Assembly (NCBI RefSeq): GCF_000002995.4
Contig: NW_025062475.1
Span: 620,001 to 684,000 of the forward strand
From: Brugia malayi
Lineage: Eukaryota > Nematoda > Chromadorea > Rhabditida > Onchocercidae
Direction: 5' to 3'
DNA length: 64,000 nt
Positions 1 through 11,217 of this stretch are shown here, one piece after another; the first letter of the stretch is position 1, and each line of letters opens with the position of its first letter. Made by a program: the position numbers and the translations under genes. The notes under the pieces are model-generated. The model was not told the origin of the DNA, made no database searches, and saw nothing but the letters and a program-made list of their open reading frames with translations.

Positions 1-391
1 GTTCGTTTAGAAAAAGAAATACTTCTACATAATCTTTCATGTCATCCTATTATCCTAACTATATATATATATATAGAAAGTTTTCAGCATGTTCAAACAA
101 ATCAGCTAAATTTGAATTAATTTCAATTATATTCTTCTTTAATTAAAATAATGACAAAAAAAATTTTCACATTCATAAATCTGTTCATTAATTTCACTCA
201 AATTTTACGTTTATGTTTACAAATAATTAAAAAAAAAAAAAACTAAGATTACTAGTGATAAAATTTTGAACAAGAGAAAAATTTCTTATCTCATAAATAA
301 ATAGCTGATAAGAAAGTAGAATGAATTATTATAATATATTTTTAAAATGCAAAAAAAAGAAAAAAGAAAAAAAAAAAGGAAAGAAATAAAC

Positions 392-3300
392 TAACAGCTT
401 CGGTATACTTCTCCAGAAGTTCACGTGCACGTGACGTAGCTGCAGCTTCTTTAATAAACGCCGTTATTGTACGTTGTTGCTTTCCTCTTTCTGGAAGAAA
501 AAAAAAAAAAAAAGCATAAATATATATCAATGACGCCGAGATCAATGAGCACTTGTCAACAAAATCATCAAATATAATGGCCATACTCAATTCCTCCATT
601 AAAAGACAAATATACATCTTTTCATTAGAAAAAAAAAAAAAAAAATTAATCTCTAAACTCAGCAACAATTACATAGGAATGTTAAACTATTGCATTATGT
701 CTTGTATAAAATTATACATTAATCGAATCAGCAGCTAAAATTTCATACATAAACAAAATGTTAGCTTTAAAACTTTAAAAAACCAATAGCATTTAGAAGA
801 AAAAAAAAAAAGCAACAATTCATTGTAGTATTGATTACAGTGTATACATTTATTTAAATTTATTACAGATATTGAATGATATAAGAAGAATTGATAAGCT
901 TAGAAATTAATTTCTGTATTAAGAAACTTTAAATAATATAACACAATGAAATTACATTTCGAAAAATTTTCATATTATTTAAAATTTGAAAATTTTTAAC
1001 TATTAATTTCTATAATATTATTAAATATGAATAATTTGCAAATAATTTTATATAAGAATACAATAAAATAAACAAATTTGTTATACTAAAATCAGTTGTA
1101 CATATTATTATATTCTGATATTAGCATTATTATGTCATTTCATAGCCGAAATGACATTTTCAACTTTTGGAACCTATCAAGTTAATTTGCAGTAAACATT
1201 TTGATTGGTTAATCAACACATAAAAAAAACTATTATATATATATATATATCAGAAAATAATGGAAATCAGGATTAAACATCAATGAATACTTTAATATTT
1301 CAGTTAAAGGAATTTGTGATTCATTCAATATTTTAAGCTTCCAATTATAAGAGGAATAAGAAAAAAAGGTTATAAACATAAACCTTTTAACAACCAAGAA
1401 AATTGTTCATGTGGTGTAAAATTTGATAAAGATCAAGATTGAGTCAGATTTTAAAAAACTATAACCGGTAAAACTGCTCAAATGTAACTTTAGGGAGTAC
1501 ACAGTGCAGTAAAAGTATTAAAATCAAGAAATAGACATGAATTTATATACAATAAAGTATTTTTGATAAAAATGATGAAAAGAAATCAAAAATTTTTTTT
1601 GAAATTTGCATAAAAAGAATGAAAGCAAATGAGAAAATATGAGCAGTAAATAAGATGAAATATAATTTGATCAAAAATTATCTCGTCATACTGAAAATAA
1701 TTGATGTAAAATAAACTAATATTACTTTTCTCATACATTCATAAATGTTTTTAAGATAACAAAAATTTTTCAATATTAGTAAATCATTTTAGAATATCTT
1801 AATTTGTATAAAAAAAAAAATTTTTTTCAGAAAAATAGAATAAAAGAATTCTATAAATATCAAAGAAAAGAAAAAAAAAAACTCTGTGAAACAGTTTAAG
1901 TAAGTTTGGATAATAATAAATTGCTAACAAAATATCAAACTTAATAATAAAATAAATGATACCAAAAATTACGTCACTGCGACGTAATGACCTGAATAAT
2001 TAAAATCATATTCTTGATAACAAATTGTCTAACTAATAATCCAAACTTTTCGTGTCACATGTCACAACAAAAAATTAACATATAATAAAGAAATTGAACT
2101 GAAAAAAAGAAAAAAGAAAATCTTAAATTCAATAAAAATAGTTTCAATAACAATTTTTGAAATCATGAATTTCCTAATCCATTAACTCATATACAAACGA
2201 AAATTTATGTAATTGTAACTGAAAATGTAATTTTCATTTTGATAAAAAAAAAAATAATAATAATAATAATTTCTTGTGCAATTTAAAAGTGTTATTAAAA
2301 TCAGTAAAAAATGACTTAATGTCATGCTGTTAGTATAATTAAACAAGCAATTTCATCAATTATGTTAACACAACTTCACATATTTATATATCACACAACA
2401 AGTAATTTTAAAAGTAAACAACTTTAAAATAAAAAGAAAAAAAAGAAGAAAAAGAAATGATATGCATTGAATGAAATCAGAGAAATTTCTCAACATCATT
2501 ACCATCATCAGTAACATCATCACTAAACTTCATCCTCCAAACATTTTGCTTTAAATTTTTTAAATTAAAAAAAAGAAAAAAAACCATGCATATGTATAAA
2601 TGACCTTTATTTATATAAATTGCAGAATGTAAAAGTATAGCTATGAACCTAAATGGTAATTATTAAAATATATTAAGTGTATAAATTGAAGAAAATAATG
2701 TTAGAATAAAGTAGAGAAAAATGGGAGAAAGAAAGAAGAAATCTGTTAGCAATAAATTTAACAATTACATTAGTCAAAAGCATCTATCCTTTAAATAAAT
2801 CTAAAAAAAAATTTTTTTTTTTAAAAATTAACAATGATACTTCCGATAATAAACAATATATAGCACACGTAGATAATACATATGCACATGCATTAATATA
2901 TGGCTAAAATAAATAGAAATATGATATGAAATATCATAAATAATAATGAGAAAACAAGTAGTTTAAACACATTAAAACTAACATTCCTTTTACTCATTAA
3001 ATTAAAAGTTACAATCTTTTTTCACAAAAAAAAAAGCAAGTCTAACTATAGTGATAATAATTATCATGATAATAATTAAAACGATAATAACATAGTTATC
3101 AATAAGATAATTATACATTAACATCAAAATGCAACATATATTTTATTCAATTATGATAAAAGAAAAAACAACAATACTAATTCATTATCGATTTCATCTT
3201 GATCAGAACAATTTACTCTCCTCTCTTCATATCATCTTTTTTTAATTCATATCAATCAATCAATCAATCAATCAATCAAACGTTATCATTTCCATAATAA

Positions 3301-6300
3301 AACAACAATTATCGATTGATGCATCATAGTACAAACATCAATATTTGTTTTCATATCTTTCTATCAATAATTTCTTCCAATCACATGCTACAAACACATT
3401 TTCGTCCTCTTTTCTTTATCTTACAAAAAAAAAAAAAAAAATTTTTTTTTTTTTTCCAATTTTTTTTTCAATTCACAATTTTATTTATTTCTTTTGAACT
3501 ACATAGCTCTTCATTCTCAATTCTTTTTCTTTTCTATTACAATAGTTTGTTTAAATAAGTGTAAATTGAGATTTCAATTTTTAATAAACTTATAGCTTGC
3601 AAATATTCAATAGTAGTATAATTTGTTGTTATTTTCAACAAAAATATCTTCAATAAATACTTAATAACGATTATTACTTTTTTTTTTAAAAAAAAAAACT
3701 ACAGCTACTACAGCTTATTAGTTATTTGATTTATACGCATAAATTATTTGAGTATTTTACAAAATTTTCATTAGAATGAAAATGATAATTAAAAAAAAGC
3801 GCACAAAAAAAAATAGATGACATAAGCAAATGTTTCAATTTAGGTTAAACTTTTATCAATAATTAATTTTTTTTTTTTTAATTAGTAAAAAACCAATCAA
3901 TATACAGTTAAAAAAAAAAAAAAAAAATGGAGTGCTTGAACATACCAACTGCACTTAGTCATTCTCATATTCATTTCTAAAGTTAGAAAAAAAAATGATA
4001 AAAAAATTGCTTTTCTCACTAGTACATCTCTCTCTCTCTCTCTTTCCTCCTCTTTCTCTCTTACCCTCCTTCTTTCTTTCTCTCTATCATCCTTAAATGT
4101 TCAATTTTTTTTTTTTTTTTGTCAACATCAACCCCAAATTTTTAATTTCATTTTCTATTTTTAAATATTTGTTTATGTTTATCTATACATTTGCCAATTT
4201 TAGCAATGAAATCAATTCCTTAGCTTATCATAAATTCAAAAAAAAAAAACTTCATGCAAATATTTCCGAAAGTACTACTACTTACTCTCATTTTCCATTT
4301 CCTGTCTTTCTTATTTTCTGTTTTTTTTTAGGAGGATAATCTGTCGGTATGTTAACACATAAAGCATCGTTTACAATCTTCTTCAATAACAACTGCTTCT
4401 AATTATAAAAAAATGCTAACTATATTTGCTTTCTTTAAATTTCTTTCAAAAAAAAAGAAAATATAAATAGAATTAGACTGTATTCTATTTAAAAATCAGT
4501 TCATACTTTAATTATTTAATTAACCTTAAAAAAAAAAAAAAACCATAATTGGTATTACTAAATCTAATACTCATTTATCAGTGATCATTTTATATGAATG
4601 ATAATCGATTTCTTACCAATATTGATGATTCATATCTGTTATAGGATAGGTTAATGACCAATAAATTCAATATTGTTGTCTCATAAATATTTCACATTTC
4701 GCTTTAGCAATTTCTCTCACCTGCTCAAATTTTACTGTCCTAATTCATTTTATATAATAGTGATTGGAAATTTAACAGTTGTAACAATTTAATAAAAGCA
4801 TAACAAATAATCTTAAAATTATAACAGAAGAATAAGAAGTAAAGAACTTTACAATATATAATAATAAGAATATTACGAAAAGGTATTACAGGTGTGAAAC
4901 ATGATCAATATTTAATACATACGAAAGCAGTCTAGTTAAGCAATAGGAGGAGAAGAAATAAAAGCTCAATTTTAGATTTGTTAAACGATTATAAAAATTC
5001 TTAAGCCAAAATATATTCTCTAAAAAATAGTGTTATTAATATAGAAAATCGAAATAAGTGCTTTTCATCTGAACAAATCTATTCAAACAAAGAAGTAAAA
5101 TTGACTAGATTTTATAAGTGCTTCCAATTTGAAGTCTTTAATTACTGCGTTTTCCAAAATATTTTCCACAATTCATTTAAAAAAAAAAAGAAAAAAAAGA
5201 TGATTTACTATTGGCATAAAACTGAGATTTCCAATTAAGTAACTAAGTAATGCAGTATAAAACAATAATCGATATAAAATTGTTTTTAATATTTTGAAAA
5301 CTCCACTAGTATTTGGATTATTTTTGTGATTTGATTTGCTTATTGATATGATCCTTAAAATTATGGACGTATTCACTACAAGCTTTAGTTGCATTTTAAT
5401 TCCAGGTTTAACTTTCAATTTCAACACGACATTTGCTTCATCAATTTTACCAAACAGATAAACGAATAAAAGATAAATTAATAAATCAGCGCAGGCGTAA
5501 GATTCATGAAATTACCTCCATTTATGCATCTTATATTCCGTCTACTTATAGTGTCAACCTATTTTACATATGGTTTGTTTACTTATATTTTTTGGCTATG
5601 ATTCATTGCTAATTTATTTTTTCATAAATGATAAAAAAAAATTCGCCAAATGGTCTTGATCAATACACTAAAAATAATCAAACAACCCCGGACACAGTAA
5701 TAACGAAGATTAATAACTTTAATTGTAATCAATTGCTTACTTATTCACTGACTAATGTAACTAACGTAAGTGTAACTTGAACTTGACTATACCTTACTCT
5801 AGAACTTCCTAACTATCAAAATAATTATTAATATAGTTATTGATTCAAGTGGTTAACTCATTGAAATATCATACGACAATTACCTTCTATTATTTATCTC
5901 ACAATTTGTCTTACAAGTTAGAGCAGATAATCATTTTATATTTTCGCTGTTAAATTCATTTTCATATTTATCGTTCACATTATCTCTTACAAAATATTTT
6001 ATAACCGTCAATGTATTTTAAATACAACTAAACTGTCAGTGATTTAAATTATTATGTAAAACATCGGCGTAAATTTCAGAAGAATGTCTCAAATGTTACA
6101 GTTGTGATGGTCCTACGGACTGCGCTCATCCACGACAACAATTATGTCCCCAAAATAATGAATGTTTCACGGTTGCACAAAATTACGATACAAAACTAAA
6201 CGGTTTCTAAAATTCTTTGCATTTGACATAATACCAAATTTACTGATCCAATTGTGTAAAAACTGATCAAATAGTGCTTAAATACAAAGCAGCTTAATTC

Positions 6301-8656
6301 CGTAGATAATACAGTGCAAATTCTTTACCTTTCCTATATGTAACAAAGTTTAAAGTGAAAAAAAAAAAAAAAAAAAAAAAACATTCCTCAAATCCAAGTC
6401 TAATGTATTTTGTTAAAATTTTTTGAATAAATTAAAACTTTAGGTTTACGAAAAGGTTGTGCACCCACATGCGATCGAGTAAATATTGAAGGAATGTTGT
6501 GCAGAACTTGTAAATTCGAATTATGTAACGGAGAAACAGGTAAAGAATAATCCATATAAAATGGATAATCTCATCAAGAATTAAAAATTCTTCCAACCAG
6601 CGTATAAAATGCTATTAAATAGAATCTAAATTGTTCAATTCTTTCGTATTTCAATTTTAATTGGATAAGCAAACACTCATTTCTGATGCCTTTTAAAGAA
6701 TATTCGAGAATAAGAAAATCAATACTATATATGCTAGTATAATAATGGATCTTAGTTTATATGTTCAAATTTTGTATGAACAATAACAGATAAATAGAAA
6801 TCAAATGGTTTGGTATTGATTGCAACAAACTTTCTTGTAATTTCGATCAAATATGATGTGGAATTCCATTTTCAGGCTTAGGTAAAGCATTCGAAAAACC
6901 TACTATTTTACCACCTCAGAGACCTTTCGGTATGTGTTTCTGATTTTTTAAGTATAACAGATATTACTAGAGCATTAAATATTTTCAATATCTATATGCT
7001 CACTGTGTCTTAATCCGCATTATTTTTTAAGATGTTATACAAATAAGAAAAACTATTGTAAGAAAAAAAAAAAAATTAAATCAGTGAATTTCAGGCCGTA
7101 AAAAAGATGCAAACGGAAAGAACAGGATGTATATATTTATAGTAAACTTGCTATTATTTTTGATTTGTGAAACATACTACATATTATAATTCCATTCTGA
7201 TTTATTTTTTTTTGAAATGTTCTCCTTACTACTGTTTTTTTTTTTCCTTTTTATTTATGCAAATGCATTTATCCATCACAACCATCTAATCGTTTAATTG
7301 CTTAATATCCTGGAAGTCATTTAAAACTTTTATGTGTAAACTTAAGATAACCAAACTGAACAACTTTTTTCTACAAAAATGTTAACCATCATTCTTTGCA
7401 AACTACCGTAATTTGAACTTATTTGAAATAAGATTGGTAATTACTACTGTTATGAAATTATTCGTGAGCTTTTCCATTAAAAAAAAAAAAAGGTATTAAA
7501 TAGGAATAAAGAAGTGATTGTGACATTACAGCATAAGATCATAATATAATTTTGCCTTGTAATATCAGATTTAATTTCAACTTATAATATCGAATCGCAA
7601 TTTTAGGGAATCTTAATTTTTAATTTTAGTGAATTTTGCCAATATCAGTAAGAGATTACAATAAATATGCATCATATTATCTGTTCACCTCACTTATCGT
7701 ATGTCGTCTTTTGATAGCAAAATTTCTAACCCAACGATTCTATTCTAATTCATAAATTCATAACAGTGTAATTCAACTATAAATGCCAAAATAGAATACC
7801 TACTATCAATATTTTGAGTTAAGAATATTAAGAAAATATACTTTAAAGCATGATCTCCTTATATATCTATGTTATCTATGTCTTATTCATTCCTTGCTAT
7901 TTTTCTATCATGAATGTTTATCCATTTAAACTGTTAAGATAGTTATCTTGGATTTTTCACCATCTCTTCACTCAATTCTTTCTTTCTGTAAACAATGAAA
8001 ACTAACCAATATCCGCGTTTCGCTGATTTAGTTCTGCTTCACGTCGAAATTGTGCGAGTAAATTGTCCGCTTCTGCTGATAAGCCAGTATTTTCACCTGC
8101 ATCACTCAGGCGACGACCACCGTATTCCGCTGTTTTTTGAGATTTCTAAAATGGCTATGTCCTATCGATGTTAGAGAAGCTGAACTCAAATTGTATATAG
8201 TTCTTAAATTTTAAACACAAACCTTAATTCTCATATTCGTTTCATATTTGTTAGTAAATATTTTTGGAACTAACAAATGCCATACATGTAATATGCTTAG
8301 CATTTCAGTGCTAATAATATTTTTGGTAAAGTTGTGAGACTTAAAGAAATTCTGAAGACGAAAAAGAAAATGTTATATGTAAAAATGAGTAAATAAGGTA
8401 ACAAGTAAGATTATATTTATAGAACAACATCAAATTTATACCACCATAAATGTCTTCCTCGTAACATAATCTCAAGAGGTACTACAAAAGGTAAACTGAT
8501 AAGTTTCAAACTTGTTAACAATCAAACCTTTCTTTTTCTTTGAAGGCTACCATATTGCGGTTTTGCTGCAGTATTCAAAAGATTGCGGAAATCGTCGTCA
8601 GCCAAACTTTGTAACATCGCTGAGGCAGATGAATCGTTCGTGTGCATCTTACCCAT
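392..8656 (-). CDS. Unrecognised conserved helical protein, 5' part only (runs off left edge)
   Basis: Three exons keep frame: 8528-8656, 8007-8145 and 392-490, giving about 122 residues. The last ends in a plausible donor (GTTTAT), so more exons lie left of the window. I do not recognise the family. The visible protein is rich in Ala, Glu, Arg and Gln, with helix-like stretches such as AEADNLLAQFRREAELNQRN and ITAFIKEAAATSRARELLEK, suggesting a coiled-coil or helical scaffold. The first exon begins with ATG directly after a TTTCAG acceptor, so this may be the trans-spliced start; otherwise an upstream exon joins here (see the candidate at 9278-9487). The 7.5-kb intron between 8006 and 491 contains the opposite-strand Ly6 gene. 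Exon calls are supported by clean splice sites and matching phases; the function is unknown. Confidence 0.6.
1968..1988. promoter_or_regulatory. Inverted repeat with bZIP/CRE-like TTACGTCA core
   Basis: Two perfect 8-base arms (ATTACGTC and GACGTAAT) flank a five-base spacer. The left arm with its next base reads TTACGTCA, the kind of site bound by CREB/ATF-type bZIP factors. It sits in the long intron, 3.5 kb upstream of the Ly6 start codon. Regulatory use is inference. Confidence 0.3.
3250..3279. repeat. (TCAA)n microsatellite
   Basis: About seven perfect units of a four-base repeat in the long intron. Confidence 0.9.
5524..7189 (+). CDS. Ly6/uPAR-type three-finger protein, probably GPI-anchored
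   Basis: Five exons (5524-5572, 6080-6202, 6444-6539, 6876-6929, 7095-7189) keep frame and encode 138 residues. The N terminus is a signal peptide (MHLIFRLLIVSTYFTY). The mature part starts EECLKCYSC, contains about eleven cysteines and ends the domain with CRTCKFELCN, the Cys-Asn close typical of Ly6/three-finger folds. A basic linker (RKKDANGKNR) precedes a hydrophobic C-terminal tail without further charged stretch, as in GPI-anchor signals. Nematode members of this fold (for example ODR-2-like proteins) act at the surface of neurons and other cells; the ligand here cannot be told. The gene lies wholly inside an intron of the opposite-strand gene. The start was chosen because exon 1 supplies a signal peptide and ends in the phase exon 2 needs. 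Confidence 0.85.
7190..8006. other. Intron remainder and 3' flank of the Ly6 gene
   Basis: AT-rich sequence between the Ly6 stop codon and the next opposite-strand exon. It should contain the Ly6 3' UTR, but I see no clear AATAAA signal that can be singled out among the A-rich runs. No coding exon seen. Confidence 0.5.
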
Positions 8657-9277
8657 CTGAAAGTTTTTTTTTTTTTTTTTTTAAATCATTACTTTTAACT
8701 TCGGAAAAACAAAAGTCCCGCATGCAGGATTTAACCCTACAAAAAGTAGTTAGATAATTCTTTCACCTCATAATCATTTATTATGTGCAATATTGAAGTA
8801 ATTTTTCAACATTATTCCATTTCATATGAAAAGGCTGACAAACTGAATTAAAAGAAAAAAGAGCTGAAATGGAAGTATGGAAAGAAAGAATGGCAAAGCT
8901 TTAATTTTATCTTATTTAAAGGTTTTCCGCCTTCAACTCGACCTTCCTTCCTTAACTGATCAGCACTGATTGATGAATCTCATCAATCATTTTTTATGAG
9001 AAAACCACTTCCTATTTCTTTGTCTTTCCCTCTCTCTCTCTCTCTCCCTTCCTCTCCCTACTTTTATTAGTCACCGTTCTCTTTGGTTTTTTTTTTTTTT
9101 CTAGCCTAAATACTTGAAATATTTATAATTGTAATTCTATTAGGACCCTTAATTTTATTATATTTTATTGAAACGCTTTATTTTCTGAAAAAGGATTATT
9201 AGTAAAAGAGAAAATCATTATAATAGCTCTAATAGATCAAATTCATTTATTCCTACTAACTCTAAAAGTATTTATTA

Positions 9278-9487
9278 TTACTGCAATTTAAAACCCATGA
9301 AAGTATTAGATACACAATGAAACCATTTTGAAATAGATAAAGGAAGAAAAAAAAAACTAGCCCCTTCAGTGGTTTCATTATTATTTTTCTCGTCATCAAC
9401 TACCTTTTTGTCTTTCATTTTACGTTGGCCACCCAAAGTGTTATTCGTTACACATAAATTTTTATCATCACTTTTCTCGCTCGACAT
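9278..9487 (-). other. Possible upstream coding exon of the left-edge gene
   Basis: An open frame starts with ATG at 9487 and reads a charged, Asn/Asp/Lys-rich peptide (starts MSSEKSDDKNLCVTNNTLGG) that looks coding for about 43 residues, then runs into phenylalanines from a poly-T tract. A good donor-like GTAAGA sits just upstream of this ATG at about 9492, so the segment could instead be intronic after a 5' non-coding exon. No donor within it is clearly in phase with the exon at 8656; GTATCT near 9310 would fit phase 0. Kept as a low-confidence candidate. Confidence 0.25.
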
Positions 9488-11217
9488 ATCTTACCTCCAG
9501 TAGCTGTAAGTTAATATCTAATGGCTAAATTATCAGTGAAGATTTATCGTTTTGTGTAAGTTATTGAAATAAGAAATCTAAAAGGGAAAGTGGCCAATTA
9601 AAATAACAGGTAGATGAGTATATGGAACAACAGTATAACAACAAGTATATGAATTAAATATTATATTCATGAGTATTAAACGATAATCAATTGTTAAGAT
9701 GATAAAAATCCTTCTTTGAACATTACATGTCCAAAATTTGAGAAAGGGAATATGAGAGAATTAAAATTAGATAACCTGAAATTAGTAGTGAATAATTCAA
9801 GTGATAGTTATTCTGCAAATGAACTTCCTTTCATTCCAATTCAGAAATAGAAAGTCTTCAAACTATTCCACTGATGAGTTGTCTGTTTGTGTATACGGAA
9901 ATAAGGTCAAATGATTTCTGCAAGAGTAAATTTTGAATTTAGCTAAACTGAATTGACCAAACAATTCGTAAACATCAACAAACATAATAAATCTATAGTT
10001 AAGCTCATTCGATCAGTTAGGAACATTACGACTTTAAACAATTTTCAAAATATAATTCAATAAATTTATTGCAATTGAAAAATTTTCATCTAAAAACGAA
10101 TCCATAATTATCCATAATTAAATGCATATTGTCTCGATTTTCTTTTTCATGTAAAAAAAAAGAACAACTTGAATGAATAAACGATCGAAAGAAAGATTAA
10201 ACATACTACAAATATTATCGATCCTAGGCATGTTTATTTTACAGCTTCATTTTATTCAAATATTTATCTAATAAAAAAACTATCCTCCTTTATAAATTTG
10301 TAAACTAATTACCCTAAATAACTTATATTTTTTAACTAAGTAAAAGATATGCAAATTTCCATCTGAATCATTATCGTCATTCCATTCCTTCTTCTGAATA
10401 AAACTTATATTTTATTCATTATATTATATAATCGATTAATCAACGTTATGAATTACACTTATCTGAAATTCCCGTACAGCGAAAATAAATGAATACAGAA
10501 AAGAAACAAACAAACTATCCTAATCAACCGGATTAACAAAAGAGCAAGGAATAATCCGGATCATAGTACCTGAATAGATTCAGCACATCTATTATTGCTC
10601 GTCCAAAAGTGAAATATCACTCGTCCAAATTGGTTAGTTGAATGTTTCCGGTAAAGGGAGATGTGGTGCTATCCGGTTGTTCGGTATCTTTTCTTTATCG
10701 GTAAGTTAGAGGTTTATTCAGGAAATGATTGCAGACAAACTAAACTTATATAATTCATTAAAGAATTTCTTGAAATTATATAATTCATTAAATAATTTCT
10801 TGAAAATTAAAAAAATGCGATGAAATGAATTTTCGAATGTTTATTTTTAATTTTAATAGCTATTGTAAGAGATCATCAAAAAAAAAAAAATCTGTCAATA
10901 ATAAGCATTAAATAATTTAGGATTGATTATTTGACAAAAAAATTTGAATAATAAATATGTGTGGTTGAAAATTTTTAAGTTAAAATGATTGTGAAAAAGT
11001 GTAGAAGTTTTTTTTTTTTTTTTTTTTGAACGATAAGAAAATTTATGACAGTTAAACAATTTAACTGTTTTTTATTCATTTTCCACTTATCATTTCATTC
11101 ATTTTACCTTTCCATAATAGTTGCAAATAAAAGTGATAAGATTATTGACAAAATTTTTTCTGTTCAATTGAAGTGTTTGAGAACGGTCGGTTCTTTAATT
11201 GATCATTTTGAATTAAA
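9488..11217. other. Divergent intergenic region
   Basis: About 1.7 kb between the 5' end of the left-edge gene (minus) and the phosphatase start (plus), so promoters of both may lie here. It contains a 30-bp tandem duplication at 10746-10805. No exon was found. Confidence 0.5.
10746..10805. repeat. Two tandem copies of a 30-bp unit
   Basis: The unit begins TTATATAATTCATTAAAGAA and the second copy differs at about one base. It lies about 410 bp upstream of the phosphatase start codon. Confidence 0.8.

Larger units (their letters stand above)
491..5523. other. Long intron sequence, no exon seen before the Ly6 gene
   Basis: This is most of the 7.5-kb intron of the left-edge minus-strand gene. 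It is AT-rich with many poly-A/poly-T runs. It holds a (TCAA)n microsatellite near 3250-3279, a CT-rich tract at 4028-4090 and an inverted repeat with a CRE-like core at 1968-1988. I see no convincing exon; the short open frames here are homopolymer products. Confidence 0.6.

Noticed and set aside
3316..3558. 80-residue open frame on the plus strand, and similar Phe/Lys-rich frames elsewhere (4097, 24246, 46689)
   Set aside because: They owe their length to poly-T or poly-A runs, have no splice partners and no coding-like composition.
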